From assembly GCF_947498515.1 (NCBI RefSeq), contig NZ_CANMKO010000003.1, positions 452,500 through 516,499 on the forward strand: DNA of 64,000 nucleotides, written 5' to 3'. A program made the translations under genes and the position numbers. Source of the DNA: an uncultured Pelagimonas sp. GTDB lineage: Bacteria; Pseudomonadota; Alphaproteobacteria; Rhodobacterales; Rhodobacteraceae. This document shows positions 26,124 to 35,324 of the stretch, piece after piece (positions within the stretch are counted from its first letter, which is position 1; every line of letters begins with the position of its first letter). Below the pieces are notes generated by a model. It had not been told where the DNA came from. It ran no database searches and was given only the letters and a program-made list of their open reading frames with translations.

Positions 26124-26158
26124 CAAAAAACGTCCCGGTTTTGAGCCGGGACGTTTCG
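26124..26158 (-). terminator. Terminator of the protease/beta-helix gene
   Basis: AACGTCCCGG (26129-26138) pairs with CCGGGACGTT (26146-26155) across a short loop, followed on the minus strand by a long T-rich run. Confidence 0.9.
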
Positions 26159-26184
26159 TTTGCCTTGGGGACAAAATCCAAAGG

Positions 26185-28365
26185 TTACTCTTTGTTGCCC
26201 ATGCGAAGAACGTCTCCAGCATCCTCTTCGATCAAGAAAGCACCGGCTTTGTTGCCGCTCAGATCATTGTTTTCATAGGTGCCCGCGGCGCTAAGACGTA
26301 CGCGGATTGCCTCATAAACATTGTCAAAGATCTTGTTTTCACGAATGATCGGGCGGCTATTGGGGTCACGCACCGAAATTCCATAAAAAGCGTTGTTGTG
26401 GATGATGTTCTCTTCCAACACCCCTTTGCCGCCTTCATGAATATAGACCGCGCTTTGATGTCCGTCGCGCATCGTGTTGTTCCACACAACCGGATTGGCA
26501 CCGGTTTTGATCTCCAACCCAGCAAAGGCATTGGCGTAGATTGTGTTGCTTTCGATCCGTGCCGTCGATTTTTCCGAAACCAAAATCCCGCCCTGAAGAC
26601 CGTTGCGTACGATATTGCTCGTGATCAGAGGGTCTTTGCCACCTTTGACTTCGATCCCGGCCAAGGCGTTGTTATAAACGGTGTTGTTCTCATAGCGACC
26701 TGTGCCGCCTTCGTTCACAAAGATACCACTGCCTTCCCCGTCATAAAGCGAGTTGCCGCGTACAATCGGAGCAGCGCCATCCTTGACCTCAATCGCGGCT
26801 AGCCTGTGACCAAAGATGTCGTTGTCTTCGATGGTGGCTTTGCCCTTTTCGAATAGGAAAATACCGCCCTGCGCACCGTCATGAATGGTGTTGCGACGTA
26901 TGGTTCCGCCCTCGTTGCCGCGAACAGCGATGACGCCCAAGCCCTTGGAACTAATATCATTGTCTTCCAAAACCATTGACCCGCCGGCAAGGTGAATACC
27001 AAAGTATTGCCCACCTTCTTGGATCATAGTCAGACCAGACACCCGACCGGAACTTGCCGTCCATTCGATCAAGTTGTCTTCCTTCACCGCCAAAACGATG
27101 TCTTTCATCGCGCCCACGCCGATAATCTCGATCGGGCGGGTGACGTCGATACCTTTGGTATAGCGTCCGGGGTGAACCTCGATCCGTGCCCCATCCGCCG
27201 CCGCGCTAACCGCATCGGCAATTTCGAAATAATCGCCGCCACCGTTGGCTTTGACCGTGATTGCGGTGCCATCGGAGGGTTCCGGCGGGGCCGCTGTTGG
27301 AATGCTACATTCGCGTTCGATCACCCGGCGCGCCATTGACGCAAAGGTGTGATTTCCGCATTCGGCCACATAGGCTTCGTAGCCTGCACAGCCAACCGCC
27401 TTGGCCTCGTTCCACAGGGCCGAACAGGCGTTGCCTGTCGACGGTGGCGGTGTGGCCACTGGTGTCGATTTTGGCACAACTGGCGGTGGCGCTGCGGCGA
27501 CAACGGCCCCACCTGCGGCGGCTTTCAGCACCTTGCTCTGTGGCAAAATCCGTGTCATCGGGATTGCCATGTTGAACCCAGTGCGATTGTCGCCGGCATG
27601 GTGCAACCCGATGACCCGCTTGTCGCTTAGACGAATGACCGGCGACCCGGAATTGCCGCCAAGGGTGTCACAACTATGAACAAGCTTGCCTTCTTCGGAA
27701 ATCGCAGGTGTCGCTGCGGCACATCCTTCGCGCGAAATATGCTGGGCTTGGCCTTGGGGGTGCCCAATAATCCAAAGAAATTCAGCATCTTCTGGATCGG
27801 CCATCGCCAGCTCCAGCTTTCCGTATTTCGTCGATGGATTGCCAAAAACCCGCAACACTGTGTAATCAAGTTCGCGGTTGGTTTCGACGATCTGGGGGGA
27901 GACGGTGTAGCGATCCGTGCCCTCGGCGCGGCCCGGCTTGATAAATCCGGCGACAAATTGCGCCGCTTGCACGCCGCTAACTTGACCGCTTGGGTCGCCA
28001 TCCATGCCCGGTATACAATGGTGATTGGTCAAAATGTGTTGATCATCAACGATAAAGGCGGTGCAAAACCCGGTTTTTCCGTTGTTAAACAGCATATCAA
28101 GCCGCCCGATGGGTCGCCCAAGACGCACGGCTGGGCTATTTTCGCCATACTCGATGATCGGCTCGTTTTGATAGTCACCAAAGGCCTGTTCCAGAACGAA
28201 ACCACCGCTGTCACTGCCACCACCGCCTCCGGCGACCTGCCGGGGTTGAATGACAATTTTCCCGAAATCATTTGGATCAAACTCGGCTGGTGCTTGGGCC
28301 GTGGCCTGAGCCGCGAACGCGCCAATGCCGGTCAATAAAGTTAAGGCAGTAACAACCTGTCTCAT
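26185..28365 (-). CDS. Secreted trypsin-like protease fused to a right-handed beta-helix
   Basis: This 726-residue secreted protein has a signal peptide up to about ATAQA. A trypsin-fold protease (about 40-275) follows with catalytic residues His116 (LTNHHC), Asp167 (ELDYT) and Ser239 (GGNSGSP). Cys101/Cys117 and Cys215/Cys232 are plausible disulphides. After an Ala/Pro linker comes a four-Cys module (Cys314, 326, 336, 353), then from about 370 to the end a parallel beta-helix of about 14 turns with recurring N-N-x-I/V and GGI-F repeats, as in NosD/pectin-lyase-like folds. The first half is closely paralogous to the next gene. The target is unknown; a surface or periplasmic protease guided by a carbohydrate- or polymer-binding helix is an inference. 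Confidence 0.85.
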   Translation of the reverse strand: MRQVVTALTLLTGIGAFAAQATAQAPAEFDPNDFGKIVIQPRQVAGGGGGSDSGGFVLEQAFGDYQNEPIIEYGENSPAVRLGRPIGRLDMLFNNGKTGFCTAFIVDDQHILTNHHCIPGMDGDPSGQVSGVQAAQFVAGFIKPGRAEGTDRYTVSPQIVETNRELDYTVLRVFGNPSTKYGKLELAMADPEDAEFLWIIGHPQGQAQHISREGCAAATPAISEEGKLVHSCDTLGGNSGSPVIRLSDKRVIGLHHAGDNRTGFNMAIPMTRILPQSKVLKAAAGGAVVAAAPPPVVPKSTPVATPPPSTGNACSALWNEAKAVGCAGYEAYVAECGNHTFASMARRVIERECSIPTAAPPEPSDGTAITVKANGGGDYFEIADAVSAAADGARIEVHPGRYTKGIDVTRPIEIIGVGAMKDIVLAVKEDNLIEWTASSGRVSGLTMIQEGGQYFGIHLAGGSMVLEDNDISSKGLGVIAVRGNEGGTIRRNTIHDGAQGGIFLFEKGKATIEDNDIFGHRLAAIEVKDGAAPIVRGNSLYDGEGSGIFVNEGGTGRYENNTVYNNALAGIEVKGGKDPLITSNIVRNGLQGGILVSEKSTARIESNTIYANAFAGLEIKTGANPVVWNNTMRDGHQSAVYIHEGGKGVLEENIIHNNAFYGISVRDPNSRPIIRENKIFDNVYEAIRVRLSAAGTYENNDLSGNKAGAFLIEEDAGDVLRMGNKE

Positions 28366-28471
28366 GGCAATGTTCCCTGTTGTCTAAAATTACAACCAGC
28401 CTAAGCCTGCCTCATCCTTCCGCCAAGTAAAGAATACCATGCCCTCGGGCGATCACGGCGCTAACACCGGG

Positions 28472-30571
28472 TCAATACGGGCTAAGGTTGAGCCGCAATT
28501 CCTCGAGCACTTCGGGAAGTTGATCGGGATGTTTCTCGGCCTCTTGCACATAGACCATGATATCTTCTTTCTGGACCCGCGTGAGATAAGGCGTCGCATC
28601 GAGAAGTTTGGGCAAAAGTTCAACCTGAAACCCGTCGGGCCGCAACAAAACCTCGGCATGATATCCTTCCTCGCGCGCGCGCGTGTCCTCGGCAATGGCC
28701 TCCTTCACGGCATCCAAACCACCTTGGGCTCTCTCCAGGGCGCGTTGCCCGCGGATAAGCTCATCCCGGACAGTTTTGGCACCATACCCAACGCTCTCCA
28801 CGACCTTGGCAATGTCCTTTTCCCCCTTCAACGAGTCGATTTTACGATAGGATAACCACATCGAGTCCAGCCGCTTGTTTAGCTCGGTTTTCCCGATTTC
28901 CGACATCTCTTGTAAAAAGGCGATTTCCGCTTGCAAGGACTCCAAATCATCCTGCAAAAACCTAGGCTTTTGTTCCAACTTATTAAGTTTTTCGACCATT
29001 GCCCCCACAACAAGGCCAAGCTTTTTGAGTGCCCGGTCCGTTGCTCGTAAATCGACATGGTGTTCTTCGGCGTCGGCCAACCGCATAGCACCCCAGCTTT
29101 TTGCCCGCTCCCGTGTCTCTTCAAGTGACGGAGTAGCCGATTTTGCGCGACTGGCCGCCCCCCCGGCATCAAAAAAGGGTTTGGTGATCTGATCATATTT
29201 CTCTTCAAGCAACGCCCCCTTGTCTTGAGCGGTTACAAGCGCGGCGTTCATCAATTCCGGATGGTAAACAACGAAATGCGGACCATCATGATACGAGACG
29301 TCGTTGCTGAACGACTTAATGTCGCGCAAACGACCTTCGATGTCTTGGAAGTCATCAAACAAATCCAAAAACAGCGGATTCATGTCCCGTTCGGCATCAA
29401 ACCAGACAATTTTGACCTCAACTTGATCGCTGGCGAAAAGCCTTTCGATGATAGAATTCAGAATATCATCAGTGCGTTCTTTGGTGCTGTTGATCCTCAA
29501 CCTGAGCAAATCCGCCTGTGATTGGTAATCGCGTACTGATGCTTTGATCTCGGAAAACTGCTCCCTTTCTAGCTTAGCTTCAACCTCCTCGGCTTCGATC
29601 CGGCACATTTGTACGGCCAATTCAGAGGCGGCCACGGCCATGGGATGATCGCCACAGGTTTCGAGGAAACTCCCCAATTCCGCACAGCTTGTTTTGGGCG
29701 TTTTCTCCCAGGCGTCTGTGCATTCTGCGCGAGGTTCCAATGCTGCAGACAGGGCCGGAGGTGCTTTGGGTAAGGCCGCCCGCAAAACCGGGCTGTGATC
29801 TAAAATGGCCCGCATCGGGATGGCATAATTGTATCCCGTCCGGCTATCACCGGCATGATGCAACCCGATAACAGATTGATTTTGTAAATCAAAAACAGGA
29901 GAGCCAGAATTTCCCGTCAATGTATCACAGGTGTGAACCAGTTTGCCTTCTTGGGACACAGCAGGATCAGAGGCAGCGCAGCCTTCACGACTGATATGTT
30001 GAGCTTGGCCAGACGGATGCCCGATGATCCACAAGAAGCTCCCATCCGTCGGGGCAGCATCGCTAAGGCGCACTTTCCCAAAGGTCTCGGATGGGTTGCC
30101 AAACACTTCAAGCACCGCAAAATCAAGCTCTTGCGATCCATCAACCGGGTCTGTCAGAACTTGATATTTCTCTGCCCCGCGCCCCAACCCTTGATCGGTG
30201 TAGCCCATGACCAGTTGCGCCGCTTTGATGTCTAAACTGCCCGTCCCCGGAATACAGTGGTGGTTGGTGACGATATGTTTGGAATCAACAATAAACGCCG
30301 TGCAAAACGCCAGTTTGTCGTTTGCTAACAACAGGTCCAAACGTCCAACGGGCCGCCCCAATACCCGCGCTGCACTGTTTTCAGAATAATTAGAAACCGG
30401 TTCATTTTGGTAAGACCCAAAGGCCTGTTCCAAAAGCAAAGTTCCGTCCGCTGACTGACGAGGCGCGACAACGATTTTGCCAAAGTCAGCCGGGTCAAAT
30501 TCTAGTGGTTGGGCAAAACCGGGCGACACAAAACCAGCAGAAACGAGAAAGGACCAAAGAAAAAGGCGCAT
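28472..30571 (-). CDS. Paralogous secreted trypsin-like protease with a coiled-coil C-terminus
   Basis: This 699-residue secreted protein has signal peptide MRLFLWSFLVSAGFVSPGFA. Its protease domain has His105 (VTNHHC), Asp150 (ELDFA) and Ser222 (TGNSGSP). Long stretches match the neighbour downstream, such as GHPxGQAQHISREGCAA and GLHHAGDxRTG. The four-Cys module follows at Cys284, 296, 306 and 323, with exactly the 12-10-17 spacing of the neighbour. The C-terminal 370 residues are quite different: highly charged, helical and with heptad-like Leu/Glu patterns (LEREQFSEIKASVRDYQSQ), and no beta-helix. The gene ends 106 bp before its paralogue on the same strand. Function unknown; the pair separates purC from purS-purQ. 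Confidence 0.83.
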   Translation of the reverse strand: MRLFLWSFLVSAGFVSPGFAQPLEFDPADFGKIVVAPRQSADGTLLLEQAFGSYQNEPVSNYSENSAARVLGRPVGRLDLLLANDKLAFCTAFIVDSKHIVTNHHCIPGTGSLDIKAAQLVMGYTDQGLGRGAEKYQVLTDPVDGSQELDFAVLEVFGNPSETFGKVRLSDAAPTDGSFLWIIGHPSGQAQHISREGCAASDPAVSQEGKLVHTCDTLTGNSGSPVFDLQNQSVIGLHHAGDSRTGYNYAIPMRAILDHSPVLRAALPKAPPALSAALEPRAECTDAWEKTPKTSCAELGSFLETCGDHPMAVAASELAVQMCRIEAEEVEAKLEREQFSEIKASVRDYQSQADLLRLRINSTKERTDDILNSIIERLFASDQVEVKIVWFDAERDMNPLFLDLFDDFQDIEGRLRDIKSFSNDVSYHDGPHFVVYHPELMNAALVTAQDKGALLEEKYDQITKPFFDAGGAASRAKSATPSLEETRERAKSWGAMRLADAEEHHVDLRATDRALKKLGLVVGAMVEKLNKLEQKPRFLQDDLESLQAEIAFLQEMSEIGKTELNKRLDSMWLSYRKIDSLKGEKDIAKVVESVGYGAKTVRDELIRGQRALERAQGGLDAVKEAIAEDTRAREEGYHAEVLLRPDGFQVELLPKLLDATPYLTRVQKEDIMVYVQEAEKHPDQLPEVLEELRLNLSPY

Positions 30572-30631
30572 CGAAACCTCCTAGGTTCAATGCGCCCATT
30601 CTAGCAAGAGACGAGAAATCGACCAAACTGA

Positions 30632-31393
30632 TTAATTAATCAGGGTCGGTTTGCTGACTGGTGTTGATTGTTTGGGCATAACACCCAAGCGTTTGGCAAC
30701 CTCGGTATAGGCGTCCGTCAGGCTTCCCAGATCGCGCCGGAACACGTCTTTGTCGAGTTTTTGACCGGTCTCGATATCCCACAAACGACAGCTGTCCGGG
30801 CTGATTTCATCGGCAACAACAAGGCGCTGGAAGTCGCCGTCAAACACGCGGCCAATTTCGATTTTGAAATCAACCAATTTGATGCCGACACCAAACATAA
30901 CGCCGGACAGGAAATCATTGACCCGCAGCGCAAGCGCGATGATGTCGTCCATGTCTTGCTGACTGGCCCAGCCAAAGGCGGCGATGTGCTCTTCGGTCAC
31001 CAAGGGGTCACCAAGGCTATCATCTTTGTAGCAATATTCCACGATCGGACGCGGCATCGCAGTGCCCTCTTCGATCCCCAGACGCGTGCAAATCGAACCG
31101 GCGGCGTAATTGCGCACAATCACCTCAAGCGGAATAATCTCGCAGCTGCGCACCAGTTGTTCGCGCATGTTCAGACGTTTGATGAAATGCGTTGGAACCC
31201 CAACAGAGCCCAAGCCGGTCATGAAGTATTCAGACAGCATGTTGTTCAAAACACCCTTGCCTTCGATCACGTCCTTTTTCTCGGCATTGAAGGCCGTGGC
31301 ATCATCCTTGAAATACTGCACAATGGTGCCCGGTTCAGGGCCCTCAAACAGGGTCTTTGCCTTGCCTTCGTAGATTTTCTTGCGCCGTGTCAT
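30632..31393 (-). CDS. purC: SAICAR synthetase PurC
   Basis: This 253-residue enzyme of purine synthesis joins CAIR and aspartate with ATP. The start [22 protein letters not shown], the motif [17 protein letters not shown] and [12 protein letters not shown] are diagnostic. The ATG at 31393 follows GGAAAGGG; an upstream in-frame extension is not supported. It lies near purS-purQ, but two secreted-protease genes separate them, which is not usual for this neighbourhood in relatives. Confidence 0.97.
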   Translation of the reverse strand: MTRRKKIYEGKAKTLFEGPEPGTIVQYFKDDATAFNAEKKDVIEGKGVLNNMLSEYFMTGLGSVGVPTHFIKRLNMREQLVRSCEIIPLEVIVRNYAAGSICTRLGIEEGTAMPRPIVEYCYKDDSLGDPLVTEEHIAAFGWASQQDMDDIIALALRVNDFLSGVMFGVGIKLVDFKIEIGRVFDGDFQRLVVADEISPDSCRLWDIETGQKLDKDVFRRDLGSLTDAYTEVAKRLGVMPKQSTPVSKPTLIN

Positions 31394-31604
31394 CGGGGCC
31401 CTTTCCAAAAAACACAAAAAGCGCGCAGGGTCGCGCGCGTGGTTTGTCGCCGTCATACTGTATGGGCTATCATCTCGCAAGCGTTAGCCCGCGCATAGCC
31501 CCCCTGTTGCCAGCGCAAAAAGTCGCGCACCGGTATTTTCGGCTATACAATCGCGAGGGGCTTTTCTATCAGTCAATCAAAGATACTTGAGGAGGGATGA
31601 TCCC

Positions 31605-31916
31605 ATGACCACCTTCGACGATCGCGAAAGCGCATTCGAGAACAAATTCGCCCATGACGAAGAGATGAGCTTCAAGGCGCAGGCACGGGCCAACAAATTG
31701 TTGGGCCTTTGGGCCGCTGAGAAGATGGGCAAAACCGGCGATGCCGCAAATGCCTATGCCGTTGAAGTCGTTAAATCCGATTTCGAAGAAGCCGGCCACG
31801 AAGACGTTGTACGCAAGGTTGTCGGTGACCTTGGCAATGTCACGGCCGACGAAATTCGCGCTAAGATGGCCGAGTTCTTGATCCAAGCCAAAGGGCAGAT
31901 CATCGACGAAGTCTAA
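31605..31916 (+). CDS. F1-ATPase inhibitor zeta subunit (DUF1476)
   Basis: This 103-residue helical protein is of the DUF1476 family (MTTFDDRESAFENKFAHDEE). In Paracoccus denitrificans this family is the zeta subunit, an inhibitor that blocks ATP hydrolysis by the F1F0 enzyme through its N-terminal segment. Here the N-terminal inhibitory region and the C-terminal four-helix part (ADEIRAKMAEFLIQAKGQ) are both complete. GAGGAGGGATG stands upstream of the ATG. It is divergent from purC, a pairing common in Rhodobacteraceae, and is followed by its own terminator. Confidence 0.92.
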   Translation: MTTFDDRESAFENKFAHDEEMSFKAQARANKLLGLWAAEKMGKTGDAANAYAVEVVKSDFEEAGHEDVVRKVVGDLGNVTADEIRAKMAEFLIQAKGQIIDEV

Positions 31917-31942
31917 CGCCAGCTTAGACGACTCTATTCAGA

Positions 31943-31965
31943 GGGGGCCTAGTGGCCCCCTTTTT
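31943..31965 (+). terminator. Terminator of the zeta-subunit gene
   Basis: A 7-bp all-GC stem (GGGGGCC with GGCCCCC) has a 4-base loop and is followed by TTTTT. Confidence 0.92.
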
Positions 31966-31967
31966 GA

Positions 31968-32258
31968 TGTTCTTTAGGGACTTTCGCCAAGGCGTTTGAA
32001 AATTCCCAAACGAGTGGAACAGTTTACCGTGATGACAGCCTGTTCAACACAGCTGCCTGCGTACTGATTGGCCCCGAATCCGAAGCGCCAAACAAGACCG
32101 AAATCAGTGGTTCTGTCGCATCACTCTTGCTGGATAAGCCTGCGGAAACAAATCCTTATTCCCGTTTTAGGATTGACGGCGCAGAACCGGAAGTGCTTTT
32201 GGAAAGCGCCCGTTACTTGCGAATTTACACACTGCCAATGAAGACTGAACGCCTGTGA
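31968..32258 (+). pseudogene. Possible gene remnant without a start codon
   Basis: One frame stays open for 96 codons up to TGA at 32256-32258. It gives protein-like sequence, for example YRDDSLFNTAACVLIGPESE and LLESARYLRIYTLPMKTERL, but has no ATG or GTG start or ribosome-binding site. It begins directly after the zeta-subunit terminator. I do not recognise the family. It may be the 3' end of a lost gene; chance is also possible. The following 32259-32401 shows nothing further. Confidence 0.3.
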
Positions 32259-32401
32259 CCCAAGACTTGGAAACAGGCAATTTTTTCACGTTCCAAGCTT
32301 TGGAAGACCCGCAAGACCGATTTGCCAACAATTTCAAATATTCAAAATGTAGCATTAACCTGAAGACAGTGACGCCATTGCTAAACCATTGATAGGAATG
32401 A

Positions 32402-34276
32402 GTGAGGTTCGTGGTGGTCAAAGAAATGTTTGTTCAGTCATCAGATGCGATGCGGCGCATTATGCCTTTGGCCTTCGGATCGGTTTTCATCTGGCTCCTA
32501 TGGACCAATGCAAAAGATTTGGACTGGCATGCGGTTCACGCCTCCTTTGATGCGATTCCCCGGTGGAGATGGATCGCCGCCGCGCTCGCAACCGCGGCAA
32601 GCTTTTGGGCAGTGGCCCAATACGACGTGATCGCCCACCGACATTTCCAAACCGGAATACCCAGCCCTGCAGCAAGACAAGCTGGGGGCGCGGCCATTGC
32701 AATTGGGCAAACAACTGGCTTTGGGCCTCTTGTTGGTGGGGCCGTTCGGTGGCGCCTAATGCCCGCTCTAGGGCACAAAAATGTGGCAAAAATCACCGGA
32801 TTTGTCACCTTGGGATTCTTTACCGCATGGGCAATTTTGACCGCGCTTGTTGGGCTTCCAGTTTTGCTTGGGTTGCCTTGGCTGGCCCTGATTTTGGTTC
32901 CGGTCTTTGGAACTCTGTTTGTAGCAGCATTACTGATCTACCCTAAACATCAAGTGTTTAGGTTTCGTTTGACGGTGCCTAGCCTACCCGCCATGGGGCA
33001 CATGACGGCTTTGGCGGCGTGTGATCTTTTGTTTGCCGGGCTGGCTTTTTACCTTTTGCTACCACCGGACATGTCCCCGCCGTTTTTAACCTTGATTGCG
33101 GCCTTTAGTGTGGCACTGGGTGCAGGTATGTTAGGCGGCACTCCGGGCGGCGTAGGCCCATTTGAAATGGCAATGGTGTCCCTTATCCCGAACCCGGACA
33201 TCGCCCCATTGGCCGCTGCGCTGATTGCATTTCGACTTATTTACTATGTTGCGCCCTGTTTGATTGGTCTGGGCTATGCTGCAATCGCCCCGGTCACCGC
33301 TCCAACAATTGATCGACATTCCCCCCGTCCCCATGCGGCCCCTCGCGCCGAGCATCAAATTTCTGCCCAATCGCAGTGCCAAAACCTAGAAACTTCAGCG
33401 AGTTCGGCCACCTTACTGGATACCCCCCAGACATTGACTTTGTTTCTCGGCGCGACTGCCGGGTCGTTTTTGCCTCTGCTGCAAGCACTTAAAAAGCAAG
33501 CCACCCGGCAAAACCGTTGTGCTGCTTTGTATAAAATCACGGCCCGTGATGCTGTTGTTGCAAGGTCCGAAGGGTGGAAAGTCGCGGCCCTGGCTCATGA
33601 GGCCGTCATCCTTCCGGAAACCTATTGTGAAAAGGGGCCAAAGCGGCGGCAGTTGCGCCGTTTTTTGCGCAAAGCAGACAAGGCGGGTTTGCGGTTCGAA
33701 CGCCTAATCGACCCCGATTGGGCGCGCTTGGCCGAAATTCATCATGACTGGCAAAAATCGCATGGGGCGGAACGCGGTCTGACAATGGGGCGGTTTTGTC
33801 CCTTGTATTTAAAAGACAAACCGCTTTTCGGGGCTTTTGACGGTGACACTCTTATCGCCTTCGCCTCGCTTGTGGAGATCCCCGGCGTTCAAAGTCTGGA
33901 TGTCATGCGCCACGTAAACAATCTGCCCACTGGTACGATGCACGGGTTGATTCACCATATGATCTACGACGCCCGTCGCACCAAAATACAAGAGTTCAAT
34001 TTGGCCGCGGTTCCTCATCCACAGCTGGCGCAAACTTTGCGTTTGAATACAAGTCTGACACGGTTCAAGGCAAGTTTTGGTCCCTCATGGCGGTCACTCT
34101 ATTTTGCGGCGCCAAATCGACGGTCGATGATTGTATCGGGTCTTGATCTTTGGCTCGCCATCACCCGACCCCATCCCATCCCCTATGACACGATGGATGC
34201 CTGGCACATTGATGCCATGCTTACCGGTGAAACCCCGACATTGCCCGAAGAAAATGACCTGCGCCTAACCGGGTAA
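32402..34276 (+). CDS. MprF-like protein: membrane domain plus aminoacyl-lipid synthase (DUF2156)
   Basis: This protein of about 624 residues has an N-terminal membrane part of the UPF0104 flippase type. Several helices are seen, with GQTTGFGPLVGGAVRWRL and the conserved GMLGGTPGGVGPFE near residue 240. A linker of about 50 residues rich in His/Ala/Ser follows. The C-terminal GNAT-like DUF2156 domain has RRQLRRFLRKADKAGLRFER and the closing FKASFGPSWRSLYFAAP. Such proteins add lysine, ornithine or alanine to phosphatidylglycerol and move the product across the membrane; the amino acid here cannot be told. The GTG start at 32402 and an ATG at 32426 are both possible. Confidence 0.85.
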   Translation: MRFVVVKEMFVQSSDAMRRIMPLAFGSVFIWLLWTNAKDLDWHAVHASFDAIPRWRWIAAALATAASFWAVAQYDVIAHRHFQTGIPSPAARQAGGAAIAIGQTTGFGPLVGGAVRWRLMPALGHKNVAKITGFVTLGFFTAWAILTALVGLPVLLGLPWLALILVPVFGTLFVAALLIYPKHQVFRFRLTVPSLPAMGHMTALAACDLLFAGLAFYLLLPPDMSPPFLTLIAAFSVALGAGMLGGTPGGVGPFEMAMVSLIPNPDIAPLAAALIAFRLIYYVAPCLIGLGYAAIAPVTAPTIDRHSPRPHAAPRAEHQISAQSQCQNLETSASSATLLDTPQTLTLFLGATAGSFLPLLQALKKQATRQNRCAALYKITARDAVVARSEGWKVAALAHEAVILPETYCEKGPKRRQLRRFLRKADKAGLRFERLIDPDWARLAEIHHDWQKSHGAERGLTMGRFCPLYLKDKPLFGAFDGDTLIAFASLVEIPGVQSLDVMRHVNNLPTGTMHGLIHHMIYDARRTKIQEFNLAAVPHPQLAQTLRLNTSLTRFKASFGPSWRSLYFAAPNRRSMIVSGLDLWLAITRPHPIPYDTMDAWHIDAMLTGETPTLPEENDLRLTG

Positions 34277-34340
34277 CAGCTTGCCTTTAAGTCCGGTCTC
34301 TGCACAGTGGCCAGACAGCGCAGGTCAAAGGCAGCATCAC

Positions 34341-35216
34341 ATGAACAACATTCTCCAAGCCTGTCTTTGGATGATCGGTGCCATTGTGTCTTTTACCACA
34401 ATGGCCGTTGCCGGCCGCGCCGTGAGCCTTGACCTCGATACATTTGAAATCATGATGTATCGCTCGCTCATCGGTGTTGTTGTTGTTCTCATAATCGCCC
34501 AGGTTTCAGGAACCCGAAAAGATATTGCTCCGACGCGGCTTGGGCTTCATTGGGCCCGCAATATCGCCCATTTCGCCGGACAAAACCTTTGGTTCTACGC
34601 CATCACCGTGATCCCATTGGCACAAGTTTTTGCTTTGGAATTCACCTCACCGATTTGGGTCTTATTGCTGAGCCCGCTGGTTTTGAACGAACGTTTGACC
34701 ATCAACCGCGTTTTCGCAGCGGTTATCGGGTTCGTTGGTATCCTCATCGTAACCCGCCCTAGCGCCGAAAGCCTGAGTTTTGGTCAGATCGCCGCCGCCC
34801 TCGCCGCGATCGGTTTTGCCGGGTCCGCGGTTTTCACCCGGCTTTTGACCAGAACGGAAAAAATCACCAACATCATGTTTTGGCTCACTGCCATGCAAGC
34901 GATCATGGGCTTGGTTTGTGCCGGTTTGGATGGCGATATCGCCCTGCCCTCTTTGGCAAGCTGGCCCTGGGTTGTTTTGATCTCGCTGGCGGGTCTCATT
35001 GCGCATTTCTGTCTGACAACCGCCCTCGGCTTGGCCCCGGCCACGGTTGTCATCCCAATCGATTTCACCCGATTGCCGGTTGTCGCACTTGTGGGTATGG
35101 CCTTGTACCACGAACCGCTGGATCGCTACGTGTTTTTGGGGGCCGCGTTAATCTTTGCCGCCAATTACACCAACATTTGGCTCGAAACCCGTCGATCAAC
35201 TGTTACAAAAACGTGA
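34341..35216 (+). CDS. EamA/DMT family transporter
   Basis: This 291-residue protein has ten membrane segments arranged as two EamA repeats. The first ends near PLVLNERLTINRVFAAVIGFVGILI and the second near LYHEPLDRYVFLGAALIFAANY. The family exports amino acids or other metabolites; the substrate cannot be deduced. AAAGGCAG precedes the ATG at 34341. It starts 64 bp after the MprF-like gene on the same strand and may be cotranscribed. Confidence 0.88.
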   Translation: MNNILQACLWMIGAIVSFTTMAVAGRAVSLDLDTFEIMMYRSLIGVVVVLIIAQVSGTRKDIAPTRLGLHWARNIAHFAGQNLWFYAITVIPLAQVFALEFTSPIWVLLLSPLVLNERLTINRVFAAVIGFVGILIVTRPSAESLSFGQIAAALAAIGFAGSAVFTRLLTRTEKITNIMFWLTAMQAIMGLVCAGLDGDIALPSLASWPWVVLISLAGLIAHFCLTTALGLAPATVVIPIDFTRLPVVALVGMALYHEPLDRYVFLGAALIFAANYTNIWLETRRSTVTKT

Positions 35217-35324
35217 CGCAGCGTCGAACCGCGTCACCTTGACGTACAGTCAAAATTGACCGGACTTTAAATCAACACTTACCATAATGCGTGGAGACAA
35301 CCCGAAAACGGGACGAGGGATAGC

